NCBI GenBank assembly: GCA_037349105.1
Contig: JAYJMM010000032.1
Location: forward strand, 1,268,501-1,332,500
Source of the DNA: Limnomonas spitsbergensis
Lineage: Eukaryota > Chlorophyta > Chlorophyceae > Chlamydomonadales
Direction of reading: 5' to 3'
DNA: 64,000 nucleotides
Positions 1-11,237 of this stretch are shown here, piece by piece. Numbering within the stretch: position 1 is the stretch's first letter; the number at the start of each line of letters is the position of its first letter. The notes below the pieces were generated by a model, which was not told the origin of the DNA, did no database searches, and saw only the letters and a list, made by a program, of their open reading frames with translations. The translations under genes and the position numbers were made by a program.

Positions 1-113
1 CTTGGTGAGCCAGCTCGCATAGCAGCGCAATGTGAGGCAGTGAACAGCACTAAACAGGGCACGTAACGACACGGCAATGCAAAAAAATCCCTCATTCACG
101 AGAGGACGACATA

Positions 114-724
114 CCGTAAAACCACTTAGACTCCGCACACCCCCCAAAAAATTGTTTTTCGTCGCGCACCTTATGTTTTTTTAGAAAACGGTCGCGCAGC
201 GACGAAATTTTAATTTAATTTAACGTCGCGCAGCAGGTAAATTAATTTAACATCGCGCATCACTGAAAATAATTTAAATTTCCTTCTGCGCAGCACTTTC
301 AGCCAGTACAGTAAAACTTAGTTAAAAGCCTGAAAGTCAGGAAAAGTCATCCTACGGTACTCAAAATTCATCCACCTTTGGTAAACGGTCAGCAAAAGTC
401 AACATAGTCCTCCTCCTCCTCCTCCTCCTCCTCCTCCTCCTCCGTCTCCTCCGCCTCCTCCTCCCCCTCCCCCTCCTCCTCCTCCTCCTCAACGGATCCG
501 GACGGATGTCGAACGGATGTCGAATCAAACAGTCGCGCGCTAGCGCACGATTTTTTGTAAAAAGTGCTGTTTTTAATTCATACCGCGCACCCCCAAAATA
601 GTTGTTTGGGCACCTGACTGACGCTCCGCGCAGCGGCAAAATTTCGAATTAATATTAGCGCGCAGCCATGTCCGCGCAGCCCACAAATTATTTAATTACG
701 AGCGGAGTCAAAGTGGTTTTACAG
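114..724. mobile_element. MITE-like element with 23-bp terminal inverted repeats
   Basis: Positions 114-136 and 702-724 are inverted copies of each other with two mismatches (core GTAAAACCACTT...GACTCCGC). The interior is AT-rich, with repeated GTCGCGCAGC words and a CCT tract at about 408-490. No transposase-like reading frame is visible, so this looks like a non-autonomous DNA element. No clear target-site duplication could be fixed. The arginine-rich frame across the CCT tract is a repeat artefact. Confidence 0.55.
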
Positions 725-734
725 AATAGGTGTC

Positions 735-945
735 CATACCCACACGGTTACCCCCCTGTCTAGATCGCCGGGTTCCATGTTCCTGCCCCCCTCACGTAGG
801 AGGGGTAGCATGGCTGCATCATGGTCCAGGCACTGCATAGAAGCTGGAATTGAGCTTAGTCATGCCCTACCAGCCCCACGTGGTCGAACTTTCAGCAGGC
901 CCAGCGGGGTTTAATTTATACACCGTTCTAAACAGGTGTTTATAC
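735..945 (+). mobile_element. Degenerate SINE copy (body and 3' tail)
   Basis: This matches the SINE better preserved at 11238-11525 and 41152-41408. It carries the body words CGGGTTCCATGTTCCTGCCC and GCATGGCTGCA.CATGG, then the tail CCAGCCCCACGTGGTCGA..TTCAGCAGG.CCCAGCGG and CACCGTTCTAA. The tRNA-like head is almost unrecognisable here. Confidence 0.55.
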
Positions 946-1229
946 CCAAAGATTTTTTTATCACATGCGCAACATGGGATGCACAATGCCCTGAGTTTAT
1001 TGCAACTCAAGTTTTAGGCAGATGAGTATCACGCACTCGCATCACAAGCATACCTCGGCAATGAGCAAACACTTCGCGATACAATTTATATGAAAATCCA
1101 CACCCAGGCGTGATTTCCTGCTAGCTGGTCGGGCTCAGGCTGGAAGTCACGCACGCTTCTGCTGGTCTTACCAGACATGACTGAGCCTCATCGCCTGCTC
1201 ACTAACTGGGCAAATTTCCACCCGCTGTA

Positions 1230-2205
1230 CCTCGCGCTGTACTAGGCTGAGCAGGGGTGGGATGCACTTGCTTTTGTGAAAGCTGTAGTTGTAGGAAATG
1301 TTGAGGGCTGGTCACTAGATGAGCTGAGGTGTGAGACTTGTTTGCCATTCCGGCCATTCCTCTTGTCCCCCCCCCCCTATTCCTTCTAGTTTCTTCTTTT
1401 CTCCCATCTGAACAGTGGGATGCCCACGCGGCCGCCGAGCCTCCTTGAACAGGGCCCAGCAGAGGAGTAACGTCATTGGCTGGTCTGACCAGGCATGCGC
1501 CTCATCCCCTTCTCACTAACTGGGCTCCCAACTGTCCTCCCAACTCTTTAGTTAGGCGCCGACGCGGCCTAGCCTTATTTGAGCAGGGCCCAGAGGTGTA
1601 ACGTCATTGACTAACTGGGTTCAGCAGATCATGCACACCCCTGCATGACCAACGCCTGTTGTGCCTTCTCTCTCGCGTTTCTTAGCCGGCTTTATGTTTG
1701 CTGAGGCGGCCGAGCTTTATTTTTACATAGGTGTACCATCATTCACATGCTCAACACTTCCCATTTTCACCCCCCCCCCCTCCTTTCTTTCCTGTCCCCT
1801 GGCCTGGTGTTTTTACCGTTCTGTCCTCTCAACCATTTACTTAGGCGCCCACGCGGCCGAGCATTATTTAAGCAGGGACCAGAGGTGTAACGTCATTCAC
1901 ATGATCAACGTTGAGGCGTAGACTTTCTCAGAGGCTGGAACTGCCTTTGCCTTTCCTTTCCAGCCTTTTCTCTGTCATTTCATTTATTTATCCCCTTTCC
2001 TTCTGTTTGTCATTTCGATCATTTACCCCTTTTACTTCTCAGTTTAAGTAGGTGCCAACACGGCCGATCATTTTGAGCAGGGCCTGGAGGTGTAACGTCA
2101 TAAACTTGCTAAACTCGCATTACACAGCAGATGCAGTCTGAACAGTTGGGCGCCCACGTGGCCAAGTCTTCTTGTGCATGGCCCAGAGATGTACCATCGT
2201 TAACA
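1230..2205 (+). mobile_element. Cluster of retrotransposon 3' tails (about six, all + oriented)
   Basis: Six successive copies of one 3' tail occur, ending near 1478, 1607, 1742, 1903, 2103 and 2203. The consensus is GCGCCCACGCGGCCGAGC, then a T-rich link, GAGCAGGGCCCAGAGG and TGTAACGTCATTGAC. Pyrimidine-rich stretches (CCTTTCC, TTCTTTC) lie between copies, as in the longer copies at 22755-24665. The GCAGGGGTGGGATGCACTTGC word at about 1251 corresponds to the end of the retrotransposon reading frame elsewhere. These are read as nested, 5'-truncated insertions. Confidence 0.6.
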
Positions 2206-2286
2206 AACCAGGTGCGCACTGGTTAAGTGCTAGGGCTCGTCAGGAGTCATACCCTAGCACCACTGAAAACGTGCTGCATGCTAATA

Positions 2287-2465
2287 ACGTAACACCTCTG
2301 GGCCCTGCTCATTGACGTTACACCCCTGGCCCCTGCTCAATGAGACAATGACGTTACACCTCTGGGCCCTGCTCAATGACGTTACACCCCTGGCCCCTGC
2401 TCAATAAGACAATGACGTTACATCTCTGGGCCCTGCTCAACAAGCTCGGCCGCGTGGGCAGAGTA
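2287..2465 (-). repeat. Tandem array of retrotransposon tail units
   Basis: The tail word GACGTTACACCTCTGGGCCC is repeated five times head to tail in the minus orientation. A roughly 66-bp unit occurs twice, followed by a final copy that runs on into CTCGGCCGCGTGGGC. Unlike the dispersed tails, this is a true tandem duplication of the tail alone. Confidence 0.7.
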
Positions 2466-3203
2466 ACGCATGTCAAAGCTCATCCTACTCATGCGGCCCC
2501 AGCAGGGGTGCCCCAGGGGACCCATACTGGCTGTATATCGCGTTGCTTCTGCCTGGTACACCCTTACGGCAATAAAAGCTGCATGGACCCCTGGCTGGAC
2601 CCCCTATCTGGAACTTCATTTCAGCAAATACAACTGCCTGGCTATGGCACTTCTGTCTGGAACACCATGGCAGCGTGAACACCTGCCTGGAACTCTTGGC
2701 TGGAACCTCCTTAAGGGTAAAATCCCCAGTCTGACATTGGCACTCCTATCTGGAATATCCAAGCAGCATGAACCCATTCCTCAATTGTTTATGCCACCAT
2801 CAGAACAGTGCAGCAGCAGCAGTCAATGCTCATGCCCCGGTGATCACAGGGCGCAGCCCATTACCATGCCGGTGTCAGGATATAACAGCGAAATAGTTAT
2901 GCTGATGCCTTGGGTGTGACATGCAAACAGTGGACGACTTGCTTCAGTGGAAGCATAGGAGGCGTAGGTCACCTTTTCAATCCCTGCAGAATGCGCTTTA
3001 TTTTGAAATACTACTGTCAATGCCTCGCTTGTGCTGGTGAGGTCATCAAAGCGAGCAGCCGGCAATCATGCAACGGTCAAGCCCTTGTTCTGTTCGCTCA
3101 TGTCACAGTGAGATCGTCGTTCCATTTGTCATGCCATGGTGAGGTCATCAAAGCGAGTGGCCAGCTGATGGTCATGCCATGGTCAAGTCCTCGTTCCATT
3201 CCC
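2466..3203. other. Spacer with decayed copies of the CYB5D1-like 3' coding end
   Basis: No convincing gene. From about 3025 to 3200 several fragments resemble the last codons of the neighbouring minus-strand gene (CATGCCACGGTGAGGTCGTC in plus orientation), for example CATGTCACAGTGAGATCGTC near 3101 and CATGCCATGGTGAGGTCATC near 3131. They look like tandem duplications across the stop codon. Confidence 0.45.
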
Positions 3204-6200
3204 TCATGCCACGGTGAGGTCGTCGTTCCAGTGCACATGTAGGATGGGAACGTAGAAGTCGCTGCCGACGTGGTGGTCCTCAAAGTCGGTGCTCTCATCC
3301 GGAACGCCGTTCTCACCCAATGTCTGGGAGGAGCGGGGAGGCAGAGCACAGAAACGGATGGAAAACAGAAGAAAAAGCAACTTATAATTAAGGATCTGCT
3401 CCCAAATATGTTCACCCTGGTGCCTAGTATGGCCTACATACTGTACATCATACGCCGAGCGCAGGCTACACCCAATCCGTACACCTGAACCTACTTCATC
3501 TTAAATCCAGCCCAGGGTACACCCTACACCCTAAGCCCCCAAACCAGTCAATTTTACGCTCAGCGCAGGCAACACCTTAACCCAGAAATTAGAATGTCCA
3601 GCGCGGGCAAACCCCTAAATCCTACACCCTTAACCCAGTTAATCGTAAGTCAAGCGTAGGCAAAACCCTAAAACCAACACTCTAAACCAGTGGATCTTAC
3701 GCCCAGAGCAGGTAAACCCCTAAATCCTACACCCTAAACCAGTTGATCTAACGCCCAGAGCAGACAAAACACTAAAACCTACACTCTAAACCCAGTTGAT
3801 CGTAAGCCCAGAGCAGGCAAAACCCTAAATCTTACACCCTTAACCCAGTTGATCTAACGCCTAGCGCATGCTACATGCACACGCGTACATTGCCAGGCAT
3901 AGCCTCACCTTGTTCATATCCAGCTCCAAGAACTCGAACGCGCCGCCATCTGCCCGTACTAGGGCCTTGAAGGTGTAGCTCTTGGCGTGCCAATTGAGCT
4001 CCAGGTATCTGCAGAGGGGCCGAGGAGCGGATGGCGGCAGGAGGCAAAAGGATGGCAGAGGGGCAAGATCTGATGATGGCAGGGGCAACCAGTGGCAGAG
4101 GGCAATGGCCCGGGGCTCCATAAAGGCAGTCAGGGGCACAGCAATGCCCCCAAAGAGCGCCCCTCGTGGATTCCTGACCGACTCCATACCAGCGCCACAT
4201 TCATGACAACGTGCGTCTTCTACTCAGCAGTCGTAGTGGGATTTTCGTGTCTGTTCACCCGCAATGGCCCGGGGCTCCACGAAGGCAGTCAGGGGCGCAG
4301 CAATGCCTCCCCAAAGAGCGCACCTTTCCCGGATCTCTGCGATGGTTTCCTCTGACGGCACCTCGATTGTATCCTCTTGCGTTGTCAGCACGTTCTTGAT
4401 GCGGACCACCCGGATCTTCTTGGACAGCTGCCCGATCTGAACGGCAGTGTGGCACACGGACATTAGGGTCGAGGTTCAGAGGAGAGGGTTTTGGATCTTC
4501 TACTCTTCTTGCGATGTCAGCAGGTTCTTGATGCGGACCACTTGGATATTTTTGACAGCTGCCTGATCTGAACGTCAAACGGAGATCAGGGCCTAGTAGG
4601 TTCAGAGTCTGAGAGTGTTTGAGGGGAACACAATAATGTACTGTCCTGTTGGGTGGACAACACCTTCTTGATGCCGACCACTTGTATATTTTTCACAGCT
4701 GCCCAATCTGAACAGCGCATACCGGTACTAGAGATCAGGGCTAAAGGGTCCGGGCCGAAAACTCAAAAAAAACACCTCCCCTTGGTCTCCCGTTCCTCCT
4801 CTTCCAAAGGCTCCCAATTGCCCGCCACTTACTCTCTTCTTCCAAAGGCTCCCAATTGCCCGCCACTTACTCTCTTCTTCCAAAGGCTCCCAATTGCCCG
4901 CCACTTACTCTCTTCTTCCAAAGGCTCCCAAATGTCCGCTACTTCCCCTCCTCTTCCAAAGGCTCCAAATCGCCCGTCACTTCCTCTCCTCTTCCAAGGG
5001 CTCCCATTTGTCCGCCACTTGAACCCTGACCTCTGTTATGTGCTGCAAATATTCGTGCAATGATTGCATGATCCCAACCATTCGTGCATGATTGCCCTGC
5101 GTTGCCTTGTGCGTGCACTTAATGACGCCTATTCCCAACTTTCCCAGCATGACTGCAACTCCTCGTGCATGATTGCATGATCCCAACCATTCGTGCGTGA
5201 TTGCCCTGCATAGCCTTGTGCGTGCACTAAACGCCGACTATTCCAAACATGCCCCATTGATGTGAACCTATGACTCCTCGTTCCGTTTTCACCGTGCGGA
5301 TCCCGATTGCTCACCATAAACTGCTCCTTGTCCTTCCACCAGGAAATGCCATAGCTGGTGTCCCAGTTTCCGTCCGGCTCCACCGGTGGGATGTGCGGGA
5401 ACCGCCCCTGGAAACGCAAGCATGCAGCGGGTAGGTGGACTAGTTAGACCAGGCACGCCATGGACATTTTGCCAGTCCAACCAGCTCCACGCGGGGCATG
5501 TGCGTCACCCTCCTCATGTGACACTGTGACAGTCCAGACCAGCAGTCGGGGGTGTCACTTGCTAGACTAGGATACGCCACGGACGCTCTAGGGCGAGATG
5601 TGGGAAATGAGAGGACTCTGCTGCTCCTGACATAAAAGCGCGACGTAGTGAGGTAGTGGTGGTGGCTACGTCAGGCGCTTCCCGACTACACCTCAATGCC
5701 AGCGCCACTACCATGAAAGCTGGTCGTGCGCCTGCTACACAGCTTTCGTAGTGGGGCTTTGGTGCCTGTTCAACCGCAATGCATGGGTTGAACCCGCATC
5801 CCCAAGTGGCCTGCTGCTACGTGGGATCTGCTGCTATGCATGGCATGCGTCCAAAGCATGGCCACCAGCGGGACCCGGCAGCCATGCAGCTGGTCCTGTC
5901 CGTGTTTTGGAGGAGCCCCAGATTTGTGTGGACGTGTAGAAGATGCCGGAGACAGAGCCACAATCAGAATTCATCTGCTTTCCTCCCGACCCTTGCATGG
6001 TCGACTCTTACCATGGGGACGTAGTACCGAATAAGCTGTGTCACTGGACAGATATGGATCTTAACATCTCTAGTTTTCTCGTCGAACCTGCAAAACATTG
6101 TGCAGGAACAGTGATGGGCGATGATGCCAACCTTTGTGCGCGCCCAACATGTTGCGAGCAAGTCTCACCAGTTGCTGATATCCTGCCCCGAGACCTTGAT

Positions 6201-6420
6201 AAGCGGTTCTGTAATCTTCCCGGGGTTTTGCTGGAGAGGACGTGGGTGTCAGAGAAATTGCTCCCGCGTGCAACAGTGGTTTTACAAGTCTCACTTTTAT
6301 TAATCTCGTGAGATCGTAGACCGAACCAAGGAAAGACATCCAGCAGTCATCCGGTGTGTTGTGCTGAGCTACTTCATAAGGCGTGTAGAATCGCCGAATC
6401 TGGCCTTTCGTGGGGCCCAT
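3204..6420 (-). CDS. CYB5D1-like: Cytochrome b5 domain-containing protein 1-like (ciliary CYB5D1 family)
   Basis: Exons, 5' to 3' on the minus strand: 6295-6420, 6169-6215, 6012-6087, 5315-5407, 4324-4436, 3909-4008, 3204-3323. Phases agree at every junction and give 224 residues, close to the roughly 228 of animal CYB5D1. Hallmarks are an N-terminal RRFYTPYEVAQHN segment, CWMSFLGSVYDLT, a VSGQDISNWFD motif, the second-domain strand IRVVRIKNVLTTQED and the C-terminal WNDDLTVA end. The classical cytochrome b5 HPGG haem-ligand motif is not visible, so haem binding is doubtful. The family is known from motile cilia and flagella, in line with a flagellated cell. The start is the Met at 6420; an in-frame upstream exon at 6717-6831 could extend it. 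Exon 2 uses the acceptor GGGAAG at 6216-6221, chosen because it restores the conserved segment. Confidence 0.85.
4380..4725 (-). repeat. Two decayed copies of CYB5D1-like exon 5
   Basis: The 5' part of the real exon (4380-4440) recurs at about 4507-4570 and again, weaker, at about 4662-4720. Each copy keeps the acceptor-side words and TTCTTGATGC.GACCAC (plus orientation). The copies have lost the reading frame, so they are exon echoes inside intron 4. Confidence 0.75.
4801..5235. repeat. Intronic tandem repeats (38-bp x6, then about 113-bp x2)
   Basis: A 38-bp unit (CTTCCAAAGGCTCCCAATTG with flanks) is repeated six times from 4801 to about 5030, with increasing divergence. It is followed by two copies of a roughly 113-bp unit (TGATTGCATGATCCCAACCA, about 5062 and 5170). 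Both lie in intron 4 of the CYB5D1-like gene, between exons 4 and 5. The 136-residue frame across them is not a gene. Confidence 0.75.
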
Positions 6421-6716
6421 CTCCTGAGACGAGGGCAGCGTTTGTATCTTAATCTTTACTGTTTATATTAATTGGGCGTGCTCTACGCAACCCGAGTTTC
6501 CCACCACCTACGAAATTGCAGAAACCTAGGTTCCGGAACTCCGGAGTTGCACCAGTGCACCACCCATATGTCGGTCGAGCCGGGCCGTTCGATGGTAAAT
6601 TCCTCCTCTAAAAATGAATCTTAATATGCGCTCTTTGGGTGGGACTCGAAGCCATGCCAAGCTAGCGGTGAAACAAGCACCGACGTAAGATCTTACAAGC
6701 AAGGCATGACGCTCAC

Positions 6717-6831
6717 CAAACTAGACGGGTAGTCAACACTGACTGCCCACTCGTAGGATTTCTGGGCGAAGGCCAATCGTACGCTGCCGGGCTGCAACTG
6801 CAGTCTCCCATGGTAAGGTCTTCCCTGCCAC
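6717..6831 (-). CDS. Possible additional 5' exon of the CYB5D1-like gene
   Basis: A 115-bp open segment is bounded by an acceptor (AGCTGCAG before 6831) and a donor (GTGAGC after 6717). It encodes WQGRPYHGRLQLQPGSVRLA and FAQKSYEWAVSVDYPSSL. It ends in phase 0. The sequence just upstream of the Met at 6420 contains CTCGTCTCAG followed by GAG ATG in the same phase, so the exon could join there. Animal CYB5D1 has no such extension, so this may instead belong to another transcript. Confidence 0.35.
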
Positions 6832-7309
6832 CTGCAGCTGTGGCCATGCAAGAACACGCGAGCCCTTGCGCTGCATTCCTTTCGTGAACTGGGACAACCT
6901 GCCAGGCTCCGAACGATAGACATTATTTGCCACAGGCCTGAATGTCAACAATGCATGGCATGGCATAATGCCTATGCCAGGCCCCACAGCAGCGTTGTTC
7001 CCCTCCATGCCCCAGTTGGGCGCAGCTTTATTTAATTCTCTGCCCGGCCCTCCGATAGAAGCTCCTTAGGTGCCTGCGTAGACACCGCCTTAAAATGACT
7101 GTTTGACAACCTCCCATTAACGGTACTTGACTGCCTTGGTACGATGTCTTCGGTCAAAAACCCTGGCGGGATCCCTGCAGGGCGGCAAGCATACAGTGTG
7201 CTACAGAACAGCAGAGAGAGCTGTACACCTCACTTCGAATCATCGCAGAAGAATAAAACGCATGACCCACCTGCCTCCTCTCCCCCTCCCTGCCCCCTCC
7301 TGCTCCCAG

Positions 7310-10300
7310 ACGAGATGCTGAGCGTCCTGAAGGTAGCCGCTCTGAAACCGGGCGCCGTTCCACCCTCAGAGCTCGTCAAGGCCGTCGCGGGCATCGAGAA
7401 GTCCAAACCTCAGCTGCCGGATGATTGGTACTCTATCATCGCCGCACCGGACAAGCGCTGGCGCCTCATCTTCACGGCTGGTGAGTGCGGGATGGCACGG
7501 AGACGCATGGCAGTGCATGGGGACTCACACGGGCATGCATGGGAGCCATGGGATGGCATGGTGACGCATGGCCCTGCATGTGAACACGCATGGAGACGAA
7601 TGGCAGTGCATGGGAACTCGCACGAGCATGAATGGGAGCCATGGGATGGCATGGTGACGCATGGCCCTGCATGGGAAAACCCATGACGACTCATGGCAGT
7701 GCATGGGAATGAGCGCTTGGCATCGCGACGAAAGGGGAAGAGGATGAAAGAGCGGCTCTCCTCAAGCATCCGTCGGGAACCATATGTCCTGCCCGTTTCA
7801 GATCCATGTCTTCCACAAGGTGCTTTGTGATGGACCCTGGCGCAACTGGAGGCAAGCTGTCCCCATGCTTGGTTCCAAGATCACGCATGAAGTCAGGCTG
7901 TCCCCTTGTTCAAGTAGCGATGTCACCATTGCATGAAGGTTACCAAGAGTTCAAATTTCATTTCAAGCATACGCTTTCGAGCAATATGATATAATGAAAT
8001 CCTCAATGATTGAACCGTGGCAATACCGCGTCGCCTCGGTCACTGTTGGGAAATATACAGATTAGGCCAGATTTGATAAGCTGCAGTCAAGCTCTATCTG
8101 CCTCCCATGACGGGATCTCCAAGTTGAGTGCCTTCCTCCCCACATTTACGGCTGCTTAGCATTTTGCTTTGACTGACTGTCCCGGTTGACGGGCTTTAAC
8201 TTGCTGTGCAGACACGAAGCAGACGCAGGCTGCTAGCAAGGGGCAGCCCTCCAGTGGCGTCTACTTCCCCATCACGGCCTGCCAGGTGAGGACCAAGTAC
8301 AACACCTGATAATTCCGAATTGTATACCGGTACCTGTATTTAGTTATTGATGTATATTTAATTCAAAACCCCTGATTCACAATAGAGTGAATTAAAGTAA
8401 AGAAATAAACGATGCGATCTGAGGCGTTGATTACATATTGAAGTCACCAGTGTATACTTACTTTTACGTATCTAATTCAAAAACCCTGACTCACAATAGA
8501 GTGAAATAAAGTAAAGAAATAAACGATGCGCTCTGAGGCGTTGATTAAATATTGAAGTCACCAGTATATAGTTATTTATACGTATTTAATTCAAAAACCC
8601 TGATTCACACATGAAATCAATGATATGCTCGGATCCGTGGATTGAGGGTGCGTGTGTGTTTAAGACACAAGGACATTTCAATTAGGTAACCACAGGCATA
8701 CTCCTGGCTGCGACGCAGCTCTCTGGGTCCAGGCTCGGGCGCAAGACGGTTTTGTATCTGTCTTCTATCCTTTCAAATTCCCTCTCTTCTCCAAAGGAGC
8801 GACAGCCAGGGACGCAGCACCAAGATAAGGATGGCGATACTGTCTGGGGAGTGGCACCTACGGAACGCTCTGGGACCTGACCTGGGCAGATCTCTGCAAG
8901 TCTCTGGATCAGGCAGATCTCTGCAGATCTCTGGATCTGGCAGATCTCGTCAGGGTTTTTGATCAGGGAGGAATGAGGAGTTATTTTTGTGATGTCAAAA
9001 CACCCGTCCACAAAAGGGCCTGGCAGTGAGCATGCTTCTTGCAGTGCTTAAGAAACTGCATGGCTCTTCTCGTACGGTAGTCTTAGTTTGCGAGTGCAGC
9101 GCACTTCGCCTGCGCCTAACGCGCCCAATGAACCATACCAAACCCCCCTCACCGGTGTCATGATGTGTGACGCGTGCGCGTCGCTCACTACATGGAATTT
9201 AATTACGTGCGTGCGTGCGTGCGTGCTCACAGAAACCCGATGCTTGCATGCCCCACCAGCCACTTCCTCATGCATCCCACCCATGTGGAATCCGTGATAT
9301 GACTGCAGGCTCTTAAAACATTTGTATGAAACCTTCTTTTGAAATCTGGTGCAGAAATTCGGTGCGGACGACACCTTCGAGAATGGCGTGTTCCTGGGGC
9401 CCGTGGCGCACCTGACTTTCAAGGGGCCGTGCGTTACGAAAGGGGTGAGAAGCAGTGTGTGTGCTTGATGTTATTATCCTTTAGCTACAATTCAGAACAG
9501 CACGACATGTTCCTGGGGGCTGTTGCGCACTGGTGACAATCAATGGAGAAGCCGTGTGTAACGAAAAGGGTCAGCTTCATTGTGTGATGTCATGCGGAAA
9601 GTCATCCGAACACATCAGGGGTGACTTGGCTATGGCTTGAGGACGCCCTGAACTTCAACAGGCTGCTGGTTACAAAAGGGCAAGGAGCCTCGAGATGTGA
9701 CTTAAGCAGTGTCCTCCTCAACCTGACAGGGGGGCTCCTTGGCTACGGCCTGTGGCTCAACCTTAGGATTGCCCATGGCTTGGCCATGGTCTGTGGATCA
9801 CCCGACCTTGGGTGGTCTGTTGGTCATAAAAGGGAAAGGAGCTTGGTGATGTGATGCATGAAAGGCCATTCCAAACCTGAGGGTCTCCTTGGCTATGGCA
9901 TGTGACGCACCTGGGTTTCAAGGTGCCCTGCGTTATGAAAGGGGCTAGCAATGCCGAGATGTGATGCAATGCCGAGATGTGATGCAATGCCGAGATGTGA
10001 TGCAATGTAGCATACACGAACGGGCATAAGGACCTGTACACCGTGTCTCACACAGATCTAGATCCTTTTGTTCAAGTGGCACACGCCAGAATGGCACATT
10101 GCTACAACGGGTTCAGAGCAGATATATTTTCCTTTATCAATTTCTAGAACAGATTCCACCCGTCTGTCCCCAAGGGACTGAATGTGCCTGTCCACACCTT
10201 TGACCAGCCCTGTCTGTCTACACCTCTGACCAGATTAGCTTGTGTACACCTCTGACCAGATTAGCTTGTGTACACCTCTGACCTGATTGGCCCCTAGACC

Positions 10301-10844
10301 TTACCTGTCTGCTGTGCATACCACCGCGCAGAAACAACTGTCGTTCGACGTCCACACCATGTACGTGGGTGTGGGGCCCTGGCGGGCCGGCATCCCGCTC
10401 AAGAAGGACGCCAAACCTCTGTCTCAGCTTGATGCTGTGTGAGTAAAAATGGGATTACAAATGTTACTGCTGGCGCCCTCAAATTTGAAACTGCTATTCA
10501 AAATCATGTACCGGTAAGTGGGTGTGGGCCTGCCATGACCCCTGAACCCTTCTCAGGGAGGTTTGGAAGCTGCCCTAAACCCTATACCCTAAACTCTCTC
10601 AGGGACGCAAGGAAGCTGCCCTAAACCCTAAACCTTTCTCAGGGGAGTTAGGAAGCTGTCACAAAACATTAACATGAAACCCTCAACCCTTCTCAGGGAG
10701 GTTCGTAAGCTACCCTTCTTCCTCTACGCCTACATCGACCAGGACATCATCGTGGCACGGGGCAGGAGCGGCGGCCTCGCGCTGTGGGCCGCAGCAGACC
10801 CCGTGTGGCAGGCCAACGCAGGAGTGCTTCAGGTCTTCAAATGA
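7310..10844 (+). CDS. PAP/fibrillin (plastid lipid-associated) domain protein, 5' end unresolved
   Basis: Exons 7310-7480, 8212-8285, 9355-9444, 10332-10438 and 10697-10844 join in phase and give about 194 residues from the Met at 7315. Motifs match the PAP/fibrillin domain (PF04755): DKRWRLIFTA, then SGVYFPITACQ, ENGVFLGPVAHLTFKG, and the C-terminal FFLYAYIDQDIIVARGRSGG followed by LALW. Family members are plastid proteins of plastoglobules and thylakoids that bind lipids. A transit peptide would be expected. It is either in an upstream exon (a pyrimidine tract and CAG precede 7310) or encoded by the continuous frame starting at 7144. Introns 3 and 4 contain decayed copies of the exon 3 donor edge and the exon 5 acceptor edge. 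Confidence 0.75.
7495..7700 (+). repeat. About 100-bp tandem duplication, ATGG-rich
   Basis: Two copies of a unit containing GGGAGCCATGGGATGGCATG and GTGACGCATGGCCCTGCATG lie in intron 1 of the fibrillin gene. Open frames on both strands across it reflect the repeat. Confidence 0.7.
8337..8611 (+). repeat. About 121-bp tandem repeat, 2.3 copies, AT-rich
   Basis: The unit contains AAAGTAAAGAAATAAACGAT and GAGGCGTTGATTA. It lies in intron 2 of the fibrillin gene and is clearly lower in GC than its surroundings. Confidence 0.8.
9490..9965 (+). repeat. Decayed copies of fibrillin exon 3 3' edge
   Basis: The real exon ends ...TTCCTGGGGCCCGTGGCGCA... and GTTACGAAAGGGGTGAG. Related pieces recur at about 9508-9570 (TGTTCCTGGGGGCTGTTGCG, then AACGAAAAGGGTCAG), 9640-9685, 9735-9790 and 9885-9950 (TTATGAAAGGGGCTAG). 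Several retain a degenerate donor. Confidence 0.65.
10195..10290 (+). repeat. 30-bp tandem repeat, about three copies
   Basis: The unit TGTACACCTCTGACCAGATT plus AGCTTG is repeated in intron 3 of the fibrillin gene, just upstream of exon 4. Confidence 0.75.
10545..10712 (+). repeat. Three upstream echoes of fibrillin exon 5 acceptor
   Basis: The real acceptor is TCTCAG followed by GGAGGTTCGTAAGCTACCC at 10691. Three earlier copies read TCTCAGGGAGGTTTGGAAGC, TCTCAGGGACGCAAGGAAGC and TCTCAGGGGAGTTAGGAAGC, each separated by telomere-like CCCTAAACCCT text. All four present a plausible AG acceptor. Confidence 0.8.
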
Positions 10845-11237
10845 GGAGCTGCTGTGCCCGCACCTAGCTCTCGTACCTGCGGCTGTCTGTCAGCAGGCCA
10901 GGTTGTTTTAAGGAGGGAACACGAGCGTAGCCCATCGGACTTTTATATCGGATTGCCCCAGGTGTTAGTTGTTATGGTGGCTAATGGTTCTTCGTCTATG
11001 GCGTGTTCTTTGTAGGTTGGCCGTGACGCAGGATGCGTTTTTATTGTGTGCTACTTAGTAAGTCTAGCTCTGAGCCATGCTTAAAAGGCTCGGCCGCGTG
11101 GGCGACCGGCTGTCTGGCGGGGGGGAAAGAAACTGAGGTATAGAGGACATTGTGTGCTAGTAAGTGCGTGGGGATGTGTTGTGTAATTGTGTTTGCTCGG
11201 TATGGTACCTTGTTTTAAATGGAGCACATACTGACAC
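10845..11237. other. Fibrillin 3' flank
   Basis: No gene recognised. GGCTCGGCCGCGTGGGCG at about 11089 is a short minus-oriented piece of the retrotransposon 3' tail. Confidence 0.5.

Noticed and set aside
361..639. Arginine-rich 92-residue frame
   Set aside because: It arises from a CCT microsatellite inside a MITE-like element.
4653..5063. 136-residue Ser/Pro-rich frame
   Set aside because: It covers a 38-bp tandem repeat in an intron of the CYB5D1-like gene.
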